Positions 8,295-17,097 of a DNA stretch of 55,489 nucleotides are shown here, piece by piece (position 1 is the stretch's first letter; each line of letters begins with the position of its first letter). The notes under the pieces are model-generated. The model was not told the origin of the DNA and made no database searches. It saw nothing but the letters and a program-made list of their open reading frames with translations. This DNA is from Verrucomicrobiota bacterium (GTDB lineage Bacteria > Verrucomicrobiota > Verrucomicrobiia > Opitutales > Opitutaceae): contig JAFAAS010000135.1 of the NCBI GenBank assembly GCA_023426435.1, positions 1 through 55,489 on the forward strand. The letters run 5' to 3'. The translations under genes and the position numbers were made by a program.

Positions 8295-10004
8295 TCATCC
8301 CTCCAAACTCCGGCTCCGCGTCACAAAAATTCCCGCCGGCCGCCACTGCAGGAAAAGGATGATCGCCACCAACACCGTGATTTTCCCCAGCACCGGATTC
8401 AGCAGGATCTGCTGCAGCGATTGATCCGCCATGCCGATCCCCAGCGCCGCAATCACCGTGCCGGGCAAATTCCCCACGCCGCCGACAACGACCGTCATGA
8501 AGCAATCGACAATATAACTCTGCCCGAGCGACGGTCCGACATTTCCAATCTGCGAAAGAAACGCCCCCGCTAATCCCGCCAGCCCGCTTCCCAGTCCGAA
8601 GGTGAGCATGTTCACGCGCTCCGTCCGCACTCCCATGCACGAGGCCATGTTGCGGTTCTGCATCACCGCGCGAATCAACAAACCCAGCGAGGTCCGCGTC
8701 AGCACGAGCCACACGCCGAACACGATCAGCGCCGCAAACCCGATCACGAACACGCGATTCCAACCGAAAATGATGTCGTTGTAGATCCAGTTTCCGCTCA
8801 ACCAGCTCGGGCTGCTCACCTGCACGTTCTGCGAACCAAACACACTCCGGAACAACTGCTGCAGCACCATCGACACGCCCCACGTCGCCAGCAGACTCTC
8901 GAGCGGACGCCGATACAGGAAACGAATCACGCTGCGCTCGAGCAGAATTCCCATGCACGCCGCCGCCAGAAAACTCAGCGGCAACGCGAACATGAAATAG
9001 CTCTGATACCACGCGCCGGTCGCGTTCATCCCGGGCAGGCTCATCGAAAAACCGAAGGGCGACAGCGTCAGGCCATTCCCAAAAATATTCTGCACGACGT
9101 AAGTCGTATAAGCGCCGACCGCGATCATCTCGCCATGCGCCATATTGATCACGCCCATCAGCCCAAATGTGATCGCCAGCCCGAGCGCCACCACCAGCAG
9201 GATGCTCCCCAAACTCATCCCGCGAAACAGCGTCCCGAAAAAGTTCACCGTGCTGATGTGGCTGTTCACCGCGTGAATCGCCGCATCCGCCGCCGCCGCG
9301 ACTTCCGTCTTCTTTTCCGCCACCGCCGCTTTGTGCGCCGCCTTCAACGCATCCAGACTCGCGATCGTGTGCAGCTCGCGCAGTTCGCGCAGCGCCGCGA
9401 GCTTCACCGCATCGTCCGAATTCTTGAGCCCGATCAGCGCGATCGCTTCGCGCAACGCGAGCTGCGCCTTCGGCTCCTTCTCGATCTTCGCCCGCGCTTC
9501 GAGCGCCGGAAGCTTGTCCACCTGCTGCCCCAACCCGAAAGTCTGGATCGCTCGAACCCGCCGCGTCAGATCCGGATTCGCCAAATCCGCCACGTCCAAC
9601 ACCGCCTTGAACGCCCGCCTCAACGCCGACGTGTGCTCCACCGCCTTCAACGTCGACGCCGCCAGCCGCATCGGCCGCCCATTCGCATCAACCAGCGGCT
9701 CGCCGTTATCGACACGCACCGCCGCCTGCGCCCCCGCCGCATCCTTTTCGCCGGAAAGTTGAACGACGATGCGTTCGCCGTCCGCCGGCGCGTAAACAAA
9801 CAACGCATCCTCGCGCCACGCCGCCAGCAACGGCGCGATCGCCTCGTCGCCTTCGCCCACCAGCGTGTTGATAAGTTGAACACGCTCCTGCGTCCCGTCC
9901 ACAAGCGCCGCGCGCGCGATGGTCCGGCGCGGCGTGCTTTCCGCGGCCATGGCCGGCACGCTCAGCAGGGAGAGAAAAATTAAAAGACGAACCGTGAAAG
10001 ACAC
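8295..10004 (-). CDS. urtB: Urea ABC transporter permease UrtB
   Basis: Inner-membrane permease of the urea importer, of the long UrtB type. Residues 1-20 are a signal peptide (LLIFLSLLSVPAMAA). Residues ~21-250 form a soluble helical domain with HEAT-like repeats (for example RALKAVLD, ALREAIALIGL) typical of UrtB. The rest is a LivH-like membrane domain starting around VNFFGTLFRGMSLGSILL, with the motif GLMGVINMAHGEMIAVGAY and the conserved VGGVGNLPGTVIAA. The 569-residue length fits. A 158 bp gap separates it from urtA, in which I recognise no element. Confidence 0.94.
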   Translation of the reverse strand: MSFTVRLLIFLSLLSVPAMAAESTPRRTIARAALVDGTQERVQLINTLVGEGDEAIAPLLAAWREDALFVYAPADGERIVVQLSGEKDAAGAQAAVRVDNGEPLVDANGRPMRLAASTLKAVEHTSALRRAFKAVLDVADLANPDLTRRVRAIQTFGLGQQVDKLPALEARAKIEKEPKAQLALREAIALIGLKNSDDAVKLAALRELRELHTIASLDALKAAHKAAVAEKKTEVAAAADAAIHAVNSHISTVNFFGTLFRGMSLGSILLVVALGLAITFGLMGVINMAHGEMIAVGAYTTYVVQNIFGNGLTLSPFGFSMSLPGMNATGAWYQSYFMFALPLSFLAAACMGILLERSVIRFLYRRPLESLLATWGVSMVLQQLFRSVFGSQNVQVSSPSWLSGNWIYNDIIFGWNRVFVIGFAALIVFGVWLVLTRTSLGLLIRAVMQNRNMASCMGVRTERVNMLTFGLGSGLAGLAGAFLSQIGNVGPSLGQSYIVDCFMTVVVGGVGNLPGTVIAALGIGMADQSLQQILLNPVLGKITVLVAIILFLQWRPAGIFVTRSRSLEG

Positions 10005-10162
10005 GTAGGGGAAATTGAAATTCTATCGTGAAGACAAAGGAGCGGATCCCTTTCAGAACCCGCCCCGTGATTAGCAATCAGCGGGCCAACTTTGTCCTGC
10101 TTTCCCGCCATCCGCGCCGCCACGGCCAAACCCGCGACGGCACGCATGACGAAGCAGGTTGC

Positions 10163-11419
10163 TTACTTGAACTTACCCTTGAGCCAGGGCTCGCCGTAAA
10201 CGTTGTCGAACGACTTCACGATCTTGAACTGACCGTCCGCGCGGGTCTCCCCGATATAGACGTTCTTCGTGAGGTGCATGTTGGGCTGGGTCGTGACTTT
10301 GCCACCCGGACCATCGAACGAGATCCCGCTCTTCCACGCCGCGCGCACCGCGTCGACGTCGAAGGTGCCGGCTTTTTCCACCGCCGCTTTCCACAGGTAA
10401 ACACCGACGTAGCTCAACACCATCGGCGAGCAGGTGACGCGGCCTTCCTTCTCGATGCCGGGGACGTTCGTCGACTTCAGCCACTTCTGGAAGTTCGCCA
10501 CGAATTGCTTGTTCGCCGGCGTGTCGAGCGACTGGAAATACGTCCAGCAACCGAGCTGACCCACGAGCTGATCGGCCGGCAGACCGCGGAACTCATCCTC
10601 GGAAATCGAGAACGAAACCACCGGACAATCTTCCGCCGTCAACCCCGCCGCCGCGTATTCCTTGAAGAAGGGCACGTTCGTGTCGCCGTTCAGCGTCGAG
10701 ATCACGCACGCATCGCCCGACGCCGCGAATTGCTTAATCTCCGCCACAATCTGCTGATAATCGGTGTGACCAAAGGGCGTGTATTTGCCGGCGGAAATGA
10801 TCTTGCCGGAATCGTCCTTGCGATACCCGCCGCCGATGTTCTCGAGCGGCACACCTTTGCTGAGGAGATACTCGAGCAACACGAGATTCGTCGTCTGCGG
10901 ATAAACGTAGTCCGTGCCGAGCAGGTAGAACTTCTTTTTGCCTTCGGCCAGATAGTAATCGACCGCCGGCGTCGCCTGCTGATTCACCGCCTCCGCCGTG
11001 TAAGCGACGTTCTGCGACTCTTCCTCACCCTCGTATTGCACAGGATAGAAGAGCAGGCCGTTGTTCTTTTCATACACCGGCAAAACGGATTTGCGCGACA
11101 CCGACGTCCAGCAGCCGAACGTCACCGCCACCTTGTCCTGCTCGAGCAACTGCTTCGCTTTCTCGGCGAAGAGCGGCCAGTTCGACGCGCCGTCGACCAC
11201 GACCGGCTCGATCTTTTTTCCGAGCACGCCGCCCTTGGCGTTGATCTCGTCGAACGTGAACAACAACACGTCACGCAGCGATTTTTCGCTGATCGCCATC
11301 GTGCCGCTGAGGGAATGAAGAACGCCGACCTTGACGGTGTCGGCTGCGCGAGCGGAGCCGAACAAAGCGCCGAGAGCGAGAGCTCCGACGCCGAGGAGTT
11401 GGGTGGTTTTCTTGATCAT
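10163..11419 (-). CDS. urtA: Urea ABC transporter substrate-binding protein UrtA
   Basis: Periplasmic urea receptor. The 418-residue protein opens with a Sec signal peptide (GVGALALGALFGSARAA, cleavage near residue 26) followed by DTVKVGVLHSLSGTMAISEK, the standard UrtA start. Other landmarks are FGCWTSVSRKSVLPV, LLFYPVQYEGEEES and GTDYVYPQTTN, which line the urea site in this family. It heads the transporter genes, and the porin gene lies 169 bp upstream on the same strand. Confidence 0.96.
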   Translation of the reverse strand: MIKKTTQLLGVGALALGALFGSARAADTVKVGVLHSLSGTMAISEKSLRDVLLFTFDEINAKGGVLGKKIEPVVVDGASNWPLFAEKAKQLLEQDKVAVTFGCWTSVSRKSVLPVYEKNNGLLFYPVQYEGEEESQNVAYTAEAVNQQATPAVDYYLAEGKKKFYLLGTDYVYPQTTNLVLLEYLLSKGVPLENIGGGYRKDDSGKIISAGKYTPFGHTDYQQIVAEIKQFAASGDACVISTLNGDTNVPFFKEYAAAGLTAEDCPVVSFSISEDEFRGLPADQLVGQLGCWTYFQSLDTPANKQFVANFQKWLKSTNVPGIEKEGRVTCSPMVLSYVGVYLWKAAVEKAGTFDVDAVRAAWKSGISFDGPGGKVTTQPNMHLTKNVYIGETRADGQFKIVKSFDNVYGEPWLKGKFK

Positions 11420-11498
11420 GACTGAAAAATTTCGAACTTGAGCGGCTGCGTCGGGGCACGGCAGTGGCCCGGCACCTCCGCAGAGGAGATGAAGAAGG

Positions 11499-11544
11499 AA
11501 AAAATGCGGGGTGGGAGCGGCGCCGCGTCACACGACGCGACGCC
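11499..11544 (-). terminator. Possible weak terminator or attenuator between porin and urtA
   Basis: Read on the minus strand, a near-perfect hairpin (GCGTCGCGTC-gtgt-GACGCGGCGC, about 11521-11544) is followed some 16 nt later by TTTTTT (11499-11504). The spacing is longer than in a standard intrinsic terminator, so this may be partial termination that sets porin:transporter ratios, or coincidence. Confidence 0.35.
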
Positions 11545-11588
11545 GGGGGAAAACGATCGCGGACCGGCCGACGCCGGCCCGCGGAGAA

Positions 11589-12554
11589 TCAGAACTTAAA
11601 CACGACCTGACCGCCCCAGAAGGTGTAGTCGCCGCTGTCGCCTTCACCGAGCGAGAACTCCGCGCGAAGCGCGAGGTTGTCGTTGATGGTGTAGGTCGGC
11701 GCGACGGTGTATTTCATATCGTCGCCACCGGCATCCCAATCGGCACCGCTGATGCGGAAGATCGTCGAGACCTTGTCGTTGAATTTATAGGACAGGAACG
11801 CGAGCCAGGTCGTGGCCACGTCTTCGTTGACCGCGAACTCGCCGGCGATCGTGACCTTGTCGCTCACCGCATAGCTCGCCCACAGGTCGAACACGAAGAT
11901 GTCGGTGTTGGTGTGCTCGTCTTCTTCCGTAGCCACACCCGCGAAGATCGTCAGGTTTTCCACTCCCGTATAGGAGACCATCACTTCGACACCCACGTCA
12001 TCGCCGTATTCGCGATCGCCTTCGAAGAAGACGTTTTTCGTCGGGTGATTGAAAATCGAATCCACCACGGCGACACCGAACGAGAACCCGGCGCCCGAGT
12101 AATCGAGCTTCGCCCCCGTGTGATAAGCGGGAATGCCGCTGATCAAACCGTAACTGAGCTGGGTCATGTTCACCGCATCGAACGCCTCGAAGCCGAGATA
12201 GCTCAGAAATTTTCCGCCCGTGATCTTGAAGCCCGAGCCCACATCGAACGTCGCGTAAGCCTCCAGCAAGCCGGCTTCATTAGCCGCGCCCGGAAGATAC
12301 AACACGCTGCCATAAGCGCTGACCTGGCCCGCGCTGGCGAGCACGCCGAGTTTCACGGCGTCGAAACTGTTTACGCCGGAGTCGAGATACGTTTCCGTCG
12401 TCGGCCCGCCATCCCAATCCGTCGACGTGAACGCGCCCACGGCATAGCCATTGACACTGATGTTTTCGTTCACCTTCACGTCGGCGAAGGCAGTCGCGAC
12501 CAGGGCGAGCGAGGAAGCGGCCCAGCCGGCAAGCTTGGAGGTATTCTTGATCAT
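11589..12554 (-). CDS. Outer-membrane beta-barrel porin, putative urea/amide entry pore
   Basis: The 321-residue protein has a signal peptide (WAASSLALVATAFA, cleavage near residue 24), then alternating hydrophobic/polar beta strands through the whole length, and ends in aromatic VVFKF, the barrel-assembly signal. It resembles the OmpL/FmdC-like porins found beside amide and urea uptake genes; this family call is by style, not a motif. Placed directly upstream of urtA on the same strand, it plausibly lets urea cross the outer membrane. No strong Shine-Dalgarno is visible before ATG 12554. Its first residues (MIKNTSK) resemble those of UrtA (MIKKTTQ). Confidence 0.8.
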   Translation of the reverse strand: MIKNTSKLAGWAASSLALVATAFADVKVNENISVNGYAVGAFTSTDWDGGPTTETYLDSGVNSFDAVKLGVLASAGQVSAYGSVLYLPGAANEAGLLEAYATFDVGSGFKITGGKFLSYLGFEAFDAVNMTQLSYGLISGIPAYHTGAKLDYSGAGFSFGVAVVDSIFNHPTKNVFFEGDREYGDDVGVEVMVSYTGVENLTIFAGVATEEDEHTNTDIFVFDLWASYAVSDKVTIAGEFAVNEDVATTWLAFLSYKFNDKVSTIFRISGADWDAGGDDMKYTVAPTYTINDNLALRAEFSLGEGDSGDYTFWGGQVVFKF

Positions 12555-12760
12555 AGTTTGTATTGGTAGTTGCAGTGTGGATCACACCGCGTCCGGCGCG
12601 GCCGGATCAGCGAAACCCAGACGGCTCTTAGCAGGTCGCTTGCCAGCTTCACCAAACCCGCGAAGCCGCGTGTCATATCGCGCCGTCGATCGCTCCGCGT
12701 TCAGTTGCGGCGCACGCACGCGATCGACAACGTTCGCTCCCAACCGCCGCTCACTCGCGC

Positions 12761-13534
12761 ATGAAATTTCTTCGCTTGCTCCTCCCGCTCGCCGTCTCGC
12801 TCGGCACGTTCGCGCCCGTCGCTTCGTCGGCCGACGACGGCACGTGGTCCATCACTCCGGCATTCGCGTCGCAGTATCTGTTTCGCGGCACGCGCCTCGC
12901 CGGGGCCTCGTTTCAACCTTCGCTCGATTACTCGCGCGGCGCCTTCGCCGCCGGCGCATGGAGCAGCGCCGCGCTGTCCGGCGGCGCCCGGGGCCGCTCC
13001 GACCTGGAAGTCGATATCTATGGAATGTATTCGTTTTCCAACGACACCCGCACCGTCGAGTTCGTCCCCGGCTTCTGGCTCTATACGTATCCAGATAATA
13101 ATGACAGCGACCGGCATCCGTCGCTCACCTTCGAGCCGAACCTCGCCGTCCCTCTCTACGTCGCCGGCATCCGGCTCACGCCCGCGCTCTACTACGACGT
13201 CACCCGCGAGGGCGCCACATGGGAAATCGCCGCCGCGTTCGCCGTGCCGCTGAAACAACTCGGCACCACGATCGAATTTCTCGCCACCGCCGGCACGTTC
13301 AAATGGGACAACATCACCGACGGCGCTTCACCGCCGACGAAAAACTGGGGCGACTACTACACCGTCGGCGCCCGCATCCCCGTCACCATCGGCGCCCGCT
13401 CCCAACTCGCGCTCGGTCTCACACACTCGCTCGGCCGCAAGAATTTCTTCAAACCGGCCGGCGCCCCAAAATACAGGAATCCCGACGCAGGCAACCACAC
13501 CGCCGTGACGCTCAGCTACACGCATTCGCTGTAG
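12761..13534 (+). CDS. TorF-family (Gcw_chp) putative outer-membrane porin
   Basis: The 257-residue protein has a signal peptide (LLLPLAVSLGTFAPVASSA) and the TorF/Gcw_chp hallmark FASQYLFRGTRL near residues 35-46. Regularly spaced amphipathic strands follow, ending in ALGLTHSLGRKNF and a terminal VTLSYTHSL. Proteins of this group are predicted outer-membrane barrels, often linked to nutrient uptake; substrate unknown. It is divergent from the porin gene across a 206 bp gap. Its stop codon TAG is formed by a GTAG palindromic element at 13531. Confidence 0.8.
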   Translation: MKFLRLLLPLAVSLGTFAPVASSADDGTWSITPAFASQYLFRGTRLAGASFQPSLDYSRGAFAAGAWSSAALSGGARGRSDLEVDIYGMYSFSNDTRTVEFVPGFWLYTYPDNNDSDRHPSLTFEPNLAVPLYVAGIRLTPALYYDVTREGATWEIAAAFAVPLKQLGTTIEFLATAGTFKWDNITDGASPPTKNWGDYYTVGARIPVTIGARSQLALGLTHSLGRKNFFKPAGAPKYRNPDAGNHTAVTLSYTHSL

Positions 13535-13565
13535 GTATAGGGCGGGCTCTCTCCGACCCCGCCCC
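13531..13565. repeat. GTAG-headed hairpin at the TorF-gene stop codon
   Basis: GTAG (13531-13534), of which TAG is the stop codon, is followed by the perfect stem GGGCGGG (13540-13546) and CCCGCCC (13558-13564). It lies between convergent genes and could also act as a bidirectional 3'-end hairpin; no T-run follows. Confidence 0.6.
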
Positions 13566-13580
13566 GCCGCCCGCCCCTGC

Positions 13581-14066
13581 TCACCCCTTCTTCTCTACCT
13601 CGTCGCCCACCGCCGCCTGCGGACCAAACGTCCCCGCTTCCGCCGCGCGCACAAAACCTTCGGTCACGCTCTTCAACTCCTCCCAGCGCGCGCGGATCTT
13701 CTTCGCCTCGTCTTTGGTCACCGTGTCGTCGGCCGCCGCCGTCGCGATCGTCGCCAGCATATCCGCAAACTCCTGCACAATATCGTTCGTCACCGGAATC
13801 AACGGCCCGCCCGCGGGCAGGTTGTGAGGATTGCGGATATAAAACCCGTCCGCCTGCTCGCACACCCATTGCGCTACGCGGACGTCATGCGTGATCCGCA
13901 CCAACTGGCCAACCCGGTCCAACGGACTGCTCGCCGTCGCCCCGCTGTCCGGCTCGGGCGGCTCCGCCCATTTGTAGATCAACGACAAGGACAGGCCCAT
14001 GTCGGCCGCGATCTGCTTGGCGCTCGTGCGCTTCAAAACTTCCCGCATCACCTCGTGAGCTTGCAT
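13581..14066 (-). CDS. Helix-turn-helix protein resembling phage regulatory CII-type proteins
   Basis: A 161-residue protein from ATG 14066 (MQAHEVMREVLKRTSA). The N-terminus has a HTH-like segment, SAKQIAADMGLSLSLIYKWA, followed by PLDRVGQLVRITHDVRVAQW and CEQADGFYIRN, a layout seen in CII-like (PF06892-style) regulators. The C-terminal half (DDTVTKDEAKKIRARWEELK) is helical and charged. It is divergent from sucC across 132 bp, so it may act there, but nothing proves it. A longer upstream in-frame extension overlaps sucC and is rejected as antisense noise. Confidence 0.7.
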   Translation of the reverse strand: MQAHEVMREVLKRTSAKQIAADMGLSLSLIYKWAEPPEPDSGATASSPLDRVGQLVRITHDVRVAQWVCEQADGFYIRNPHNLPAGGPLIPVTNDIVQEFADMLATIATAAADDTVTKDEAKKIRARWEELKSVTEGFVRAAEAGTFGPQAAVGDEVEKKG

Positions 14067-14198
14067 GCGCCGGCAGCGTGGGGCCCGGCGAACGAAACGC
14101 AACCCCCGGCACACGACCCCCCACGCATTCGGAGAAACCACGCGCTTTTTGAGCGTGCCAAATCCCGCCGCTGCGGCTGAATGGGGCCTTTCATTTTC

Positions 14199-15380
14199 AT
14201 GAACATCCACGAGTATCAGGCTAAAGCGCTCTTCGAAAAATACGGCGTGCCGATTCCGGCCGGCGCTCCCGCAAAATCCGTGGCCGAGTTCGACACCGCC
14301 CTCGGCGGTCTGCCGGAAGGGCCCACCATGGTGAAATCCCAGATCCACGCGGGCGGGCGCGGCAAGGGCACCTTCACCGACGGCTTCAAGGGCGGCGTGA
14401 AATTCTGCAAGACCAAGGCCGAAGCCAAGGAAATCGCCAGCAAGATGCTCGGCAACACGCTCGTCACCCTCCAAACCGGCCCCGCCGGCCGCAAGGTCCA
14501 GACGATCTACTTCACCGCCGCGAGCGACATCAAAAAAGAATACTACCTCGCCATCCTCCTCGACCGCGCCACCTCTCGCCCCGTCATCGTCGCGTCCACC
14601 GAGGGCGGCGTCGAAATCGAAAAAGTCGCCCACGAAACGCCCGAGAAAATCGCCAAGGTCTTCATCGATCCCGCCTACGGCCTCGCCGATTTCCAGGTCC
14701 GCGAAATCGTCTTCAAGCTCGGCCTCACCGGCAGCGAAGCGAAGAACGCCACCAAACTCCTCCGCAATCTCTACACGATGTTCTGGGAAACCGACGCCTC
14801 CATGGTCGAGGTCAACCCGCTCATCACCACGCCGACCGGCGAAGTCCTCGCGCTCGACGCGAAAGTCTCCTTCGACGACAACGCCCTCTTCCGCCACCCG
14901 CAGATCGTCGCCCTTCGCGACCTCAACGAGGAAGACCCCAAGGAAATCGAGGCGTCGAAATACTCCCTCAGCTACATCGCGCTCGACGGCAACATCGCCT
15001 GCCTCGTCAACGGCGCCGGCCTCGCGATGGCCACGATGGACATCATCAAACACTACGGCGGCGAACCCGCCAACTTCCTCGACGTCGGCGGCGGCGCCTC
15101 GAAGGACCAGGTCGTCGCCGCATTCAAAATCATCCTCGGCGATCCCAACGTGAAGGGAATCTTCGTGAACATCTTCGGCGGCATCATGGACTGCAACGTG
15201 ATCGCCCAAGGCATCGTCGAAGCCGTGAAGGAGGTCGGCCTCAAACTCCCGCTCGTCGTCCGCCTCGAAGGCAACAACGTCGCCGCCGGCAAACAGACGC
15301 TCAACCAATCCGGCCTGAAGCTCGTCTCCGGCGACACCATGGCCGACGCCGCCCAAAAAATCGTCAAGCTCGTGGCCTGA
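14199..15380 (+). CDS. sucC: Succinate-CoA ligase (ADP-forming) subunit beta
   Basis: ATP-grasp subunit of the TCA-cycle enzyme interconverting succinyl-CoA and succinate with ATP formation. The 393-residue product begins MNIHEYQAKALFEKYGVPIP. It has the ATP-grasp segment KSQIHAGGRGKGTFTDG, the Mg-binding VEVNPLITT, and the CoA/phosphate interface LDVGGGASKDQVV with GGIMDCNVIAQGI. I chose ATG 14199 because it matches the conserved N-terminus; an in-frame ATG lies 18 nt upstream. It pairs with sucD 118 bp downstream across an inverted repeat. Confidence 0.97.
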   Translation: MNIHEYQAKALFEKYGVPIPAGAPAKSVAEFDTALGGLPEGPTMVKSQIHAGGRGKGTFTDGFKGGVKFCKTKAEAKEIASKMLGNTLVTLQTGPAGRKVQTIYFTAASDIKKEYYLAILLDRATSRPVIVASTEGGVEIEKVAHETPEKIAKVFIDPAYGLADFQVREIVFKLGLTGSEAKNATKLLRNLYTMFWETDASMVEVNPLITTPTGEVLALDAKVSFDDNALFRHPQIVALRDLNEEDPKEIEASKYSLSYIALDGNIACLVNGAGLAMATMDIIKHYGGEPANFLDVGGGASKDQVVAAFKIILGDPNVKGIFVNIFGGIMDCNVIAQGIVEAVKEVGLKLPLVVRLEGNNVAAGKQTLNQSGLKLVSGDTMADAAQKIVKLVA

Positions 15381-15387
15381 GCCACCC

Positions 15388-15493
15388 GCAGTTGAGAGTT
15401 GAGTGCTGAGAGTTGAGAGACCCGAACCCACTAAAGCGTTCACGTCCTCCTCCGCCCGATCTCTCAACTCTCATCCCTCAACTCTCAACTCTT
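15388..15493. repeat. Word-type inverted repeat between sucC and sucD
   Basis: The left arm (15391-15420) is made of the word AGTTGAGAGTTGAGTGCTG. The right arm (15461-15492) is the inverted copy, built of CTCTCAACTCT/CCCTCAACTC units. The loop of about 40 nt holds no feature. Confidence 0.87.
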
Positions 15494-15498
15494 CCACA

Positions 15499-16422
15499 AT
15501 GTCCATTCTCGTCTCCTCCGAAACGAAGATCCTCATCCAAGGCATCACCGGCGAATTCGGCGCCCGTCACACCAAGCTCTCGCTCGACTACGGCACCCAG
15601 GTCGTCGCCGGCGTCACTCCCGGCAAAGGCGGACAAACCTTCGAACACGGCGCCCACAAGGTTCCGATCTTCAACACCGTCGCCGAAGCCAAAGCCGCCA
15701 CCGGCGCCTCCGTCTCCGCGATCTTCGTCCCGCCGCCGTTCGCCGGCGACGCGATCCTCGAATGCGTCGACGCCGATCTCGATCTCGCCGTCGCCATCAC
15801 CGAGGGCATTCCGATCAAGGACATGGTCCGCGTGAAACGCGCCATGCAGGGCAAACGCACCCGCCTCGTCGGCCCCAACTGCCCCGGCATCGTCACACCG
15901 GGCGCCGGCGAAGGCTCCAAAGGCGGCTGCCGCATCGGCATCGCCCCCGGCTACATTCACCAAAAGGGCCACGTCGGCGTCGTCTCGCGCTCCGGCACGC
16001 TTACCTACGAAGCCGTTTTCCAACTCACACAAAAAGGCATCGGCCAAAGCACGTCCGTCGGCATCGGCGGCGATCCCGTCAACGGCACCTCGCACCTCGA
16101 TGTCATCAAACTCTTCAACGAAGACCCCGATACCCACGGCATCATCCTGATCGGCGAAATCGGCGGCAGCGCCGAAGTCGAAGCCGCCCGCTGGATCAAG
16201 GATCACTGCAAGAAACCCGTCGCCGGTTTCATCGCCGGCGCCACCGCTCCCGCCGGCCGCCGCATGGGCCACGCCGGCGCGATCGTCGGCGGCGCCGAAG
16301 ACACCGCCGCCGCCAAAATCGCCGTCTTCAAAGAATGCGGTATCGAAGTCGCTGCTACACCGAGCGACATGGCCGACGCCCTCCTCCGCGCCGCGCAAGC
16401 TAAAGGCGTGAAGCTCAGCTAA
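15499..16422 (+). CDS. sucD: Succinate-CoA ligase subunit alpha
   Basis: CoA-binding, histidine-phosphorylated subunit of succinyl-CoA synthetase. The 307-residue product begins MSILVSSETKILIQGITGEF. It has the Rossmann CoA site GVTPGKGGQTFE, the GPNCPGIVTPG segment and the active-site His in AGATAPAGRRMGHAGAIVGG, the standard phospho-His loop. Start ATG 15499 matches the family; upstream in-frame codons are repeat DNA. An excellent intrinsic terminator follows at 16443. Confidence 0.97.
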   Translation: MSILVSSETKILIQGITGEFGARHTKLSLDYGTQVVAGVTPGKGGQTFEHGAHKVPIFNTVAEAKAATGASVSAIFVPPPFAGDAILECVDADLDLAVAITEGIPIKDMVRVKRAMQGKRTRLVGPNCPGIVTPGAGEGSKGGCRIGIAPGYIHQKGHVGVVSRSGTLTYEAVFQLTQKGIGQSTSVGIGGDPVNGTSHLDVIKLFNEDPDTHGIILIGEIGGSAEVEAARWIKDHCKKPVAGFIAGATAPAGRRMGHAGAIVGGAEDTAAAKIAVFKECGIEVAATPSDMADALLRAAQAKGVKLS

Positions 16423-16442
16423 ACCTAAACGTTTCTACGTGA

Positions 16443-16474
16443 AGCCCGGCGCTCCCCGCCGGGCTCTTTTTTTT
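16443..16474 (+). terminator. Intrinsic terminator after sucD
   Basis: A perfect 9 bp stem, AGCCCGGCG-ctccc-CGCCGGGCT (16443-16465), is followed by CTTTTTTTT. This is the strongest rho-independent terminator in the window. Confidence 0.93.
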
Positions 16475-16503
16475 GGTAGGGCGAGGCGTCCCCGCCGAGC
16501 CGC
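16475..16503. repeat. GTAG-headed REP-like hairpin after sucD
   Basis: GTAGGGCGAGGCGTCCCCGC begins at 16476. The stem is GGC[GA]GGCG / CGCC[GA]GCC with tandem G-A mismatches. It is related in sequence to the element at 34301 (GTAGGGCGCGGCCTCCCG). Confidence 0.65.
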
Positions 16504-16518
16504 CACCTCACCTCCATC

Positions 16519-17097
16519 ATGCGTTTGCTTCCGCTCCTAAAATCCCAAACCGCCGACGCCCACGCTGCCCTCGAGCAAAACCTGAACCTCTTCGAGCAGG
16601 TGCGGACCAAGGAGGACTACCGCCGTTTGCTGACCCGTTTCTTCACCCTTCACGAGCCGCTCGAACAACGCCTCGCCGACGCCATCGATTGGCCCGCGCT
16701 CGGTTTCGATCTGAACTCGCGCCGCAAAGCTCCGCTCGTCCGTCACGACCTTCGCACGCTCGGCACAACCGACACCGAAATCGACGCGCTTCCGCGCGCC
16801 ACCGCCCTGCCTTCGCTCGACAACACCGCCGCCGCCATCGGCTGCCTCTACGTCCTCGAAGGCTCCACCCTCGGCGGCCAGTTCATCTCCAAGCATTTTC
16901 AAACGTCCCTCGGCATCTCTCCCGAAACCGGCGGACGATTCTTCCACGGCTACGGCCCGCACACCGCCACCCGCTGGCGCGAGTTCGGACAATGGGCCGA
17001 AAAACAAAACCCAAGCGCCGCGCCCGACTTCGACACCCGCGCCGCCACCGCCGCCTCGGCCACCTTCCACTCTTTCGCCCAATGGCTGAACCGGTAA
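16519..17097 (+). CDS. bphO: Biliverdin-forming heme oxygenase (BphO type)
   Basis: Opens heme to biliverdin, the chromophore of the adjacent bacteriophytochrome. The 192-residue all-helical protein has the proximal His region KSQTADAHAALEQ (His ~15) and the family segment AAIGCLYVLEGSTLGGQFIS near residues 109-128, with the distal-helix GG. Length is typical for BphO. It overlaps the phytochrome start by 16 bp, which with the function argues for one transcript. Confidence 0.93.
   Translation: MRLLPLLKSQTADAHAALEQNLNLFEQVRTKEDYRRLLTRFFTLHEPLEQRLADAIDWPALGFDLNSRRKAPLVRHDLRTLGTTDTEIDALPRATALPSLDNTAAAIGCLYVLEGSTLGGQFISKHFQTSLGISPETGGRFFHGYGPHTATRWREFGQWAEKQNPSAAPDFDTRAATAASATFHSFAQWLNR

Noticed and set aside
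12555..12760. Sigma-54 or other clear promoter in the porin/TorF divergent gap
   Set aside because: A weak GG..GC match near 12560 does not have correct spacing; no convincing -24/-12 or -35/-10 pair.
13581..15467. A 628-codon minus-strand frame covering sucC and continuing into the HTH gene
   Set aside because: Its upper part is antisense to sucC and Asp/Gly/Val-rich; only the 161 C-terminal codons from 14066 show a real protein.
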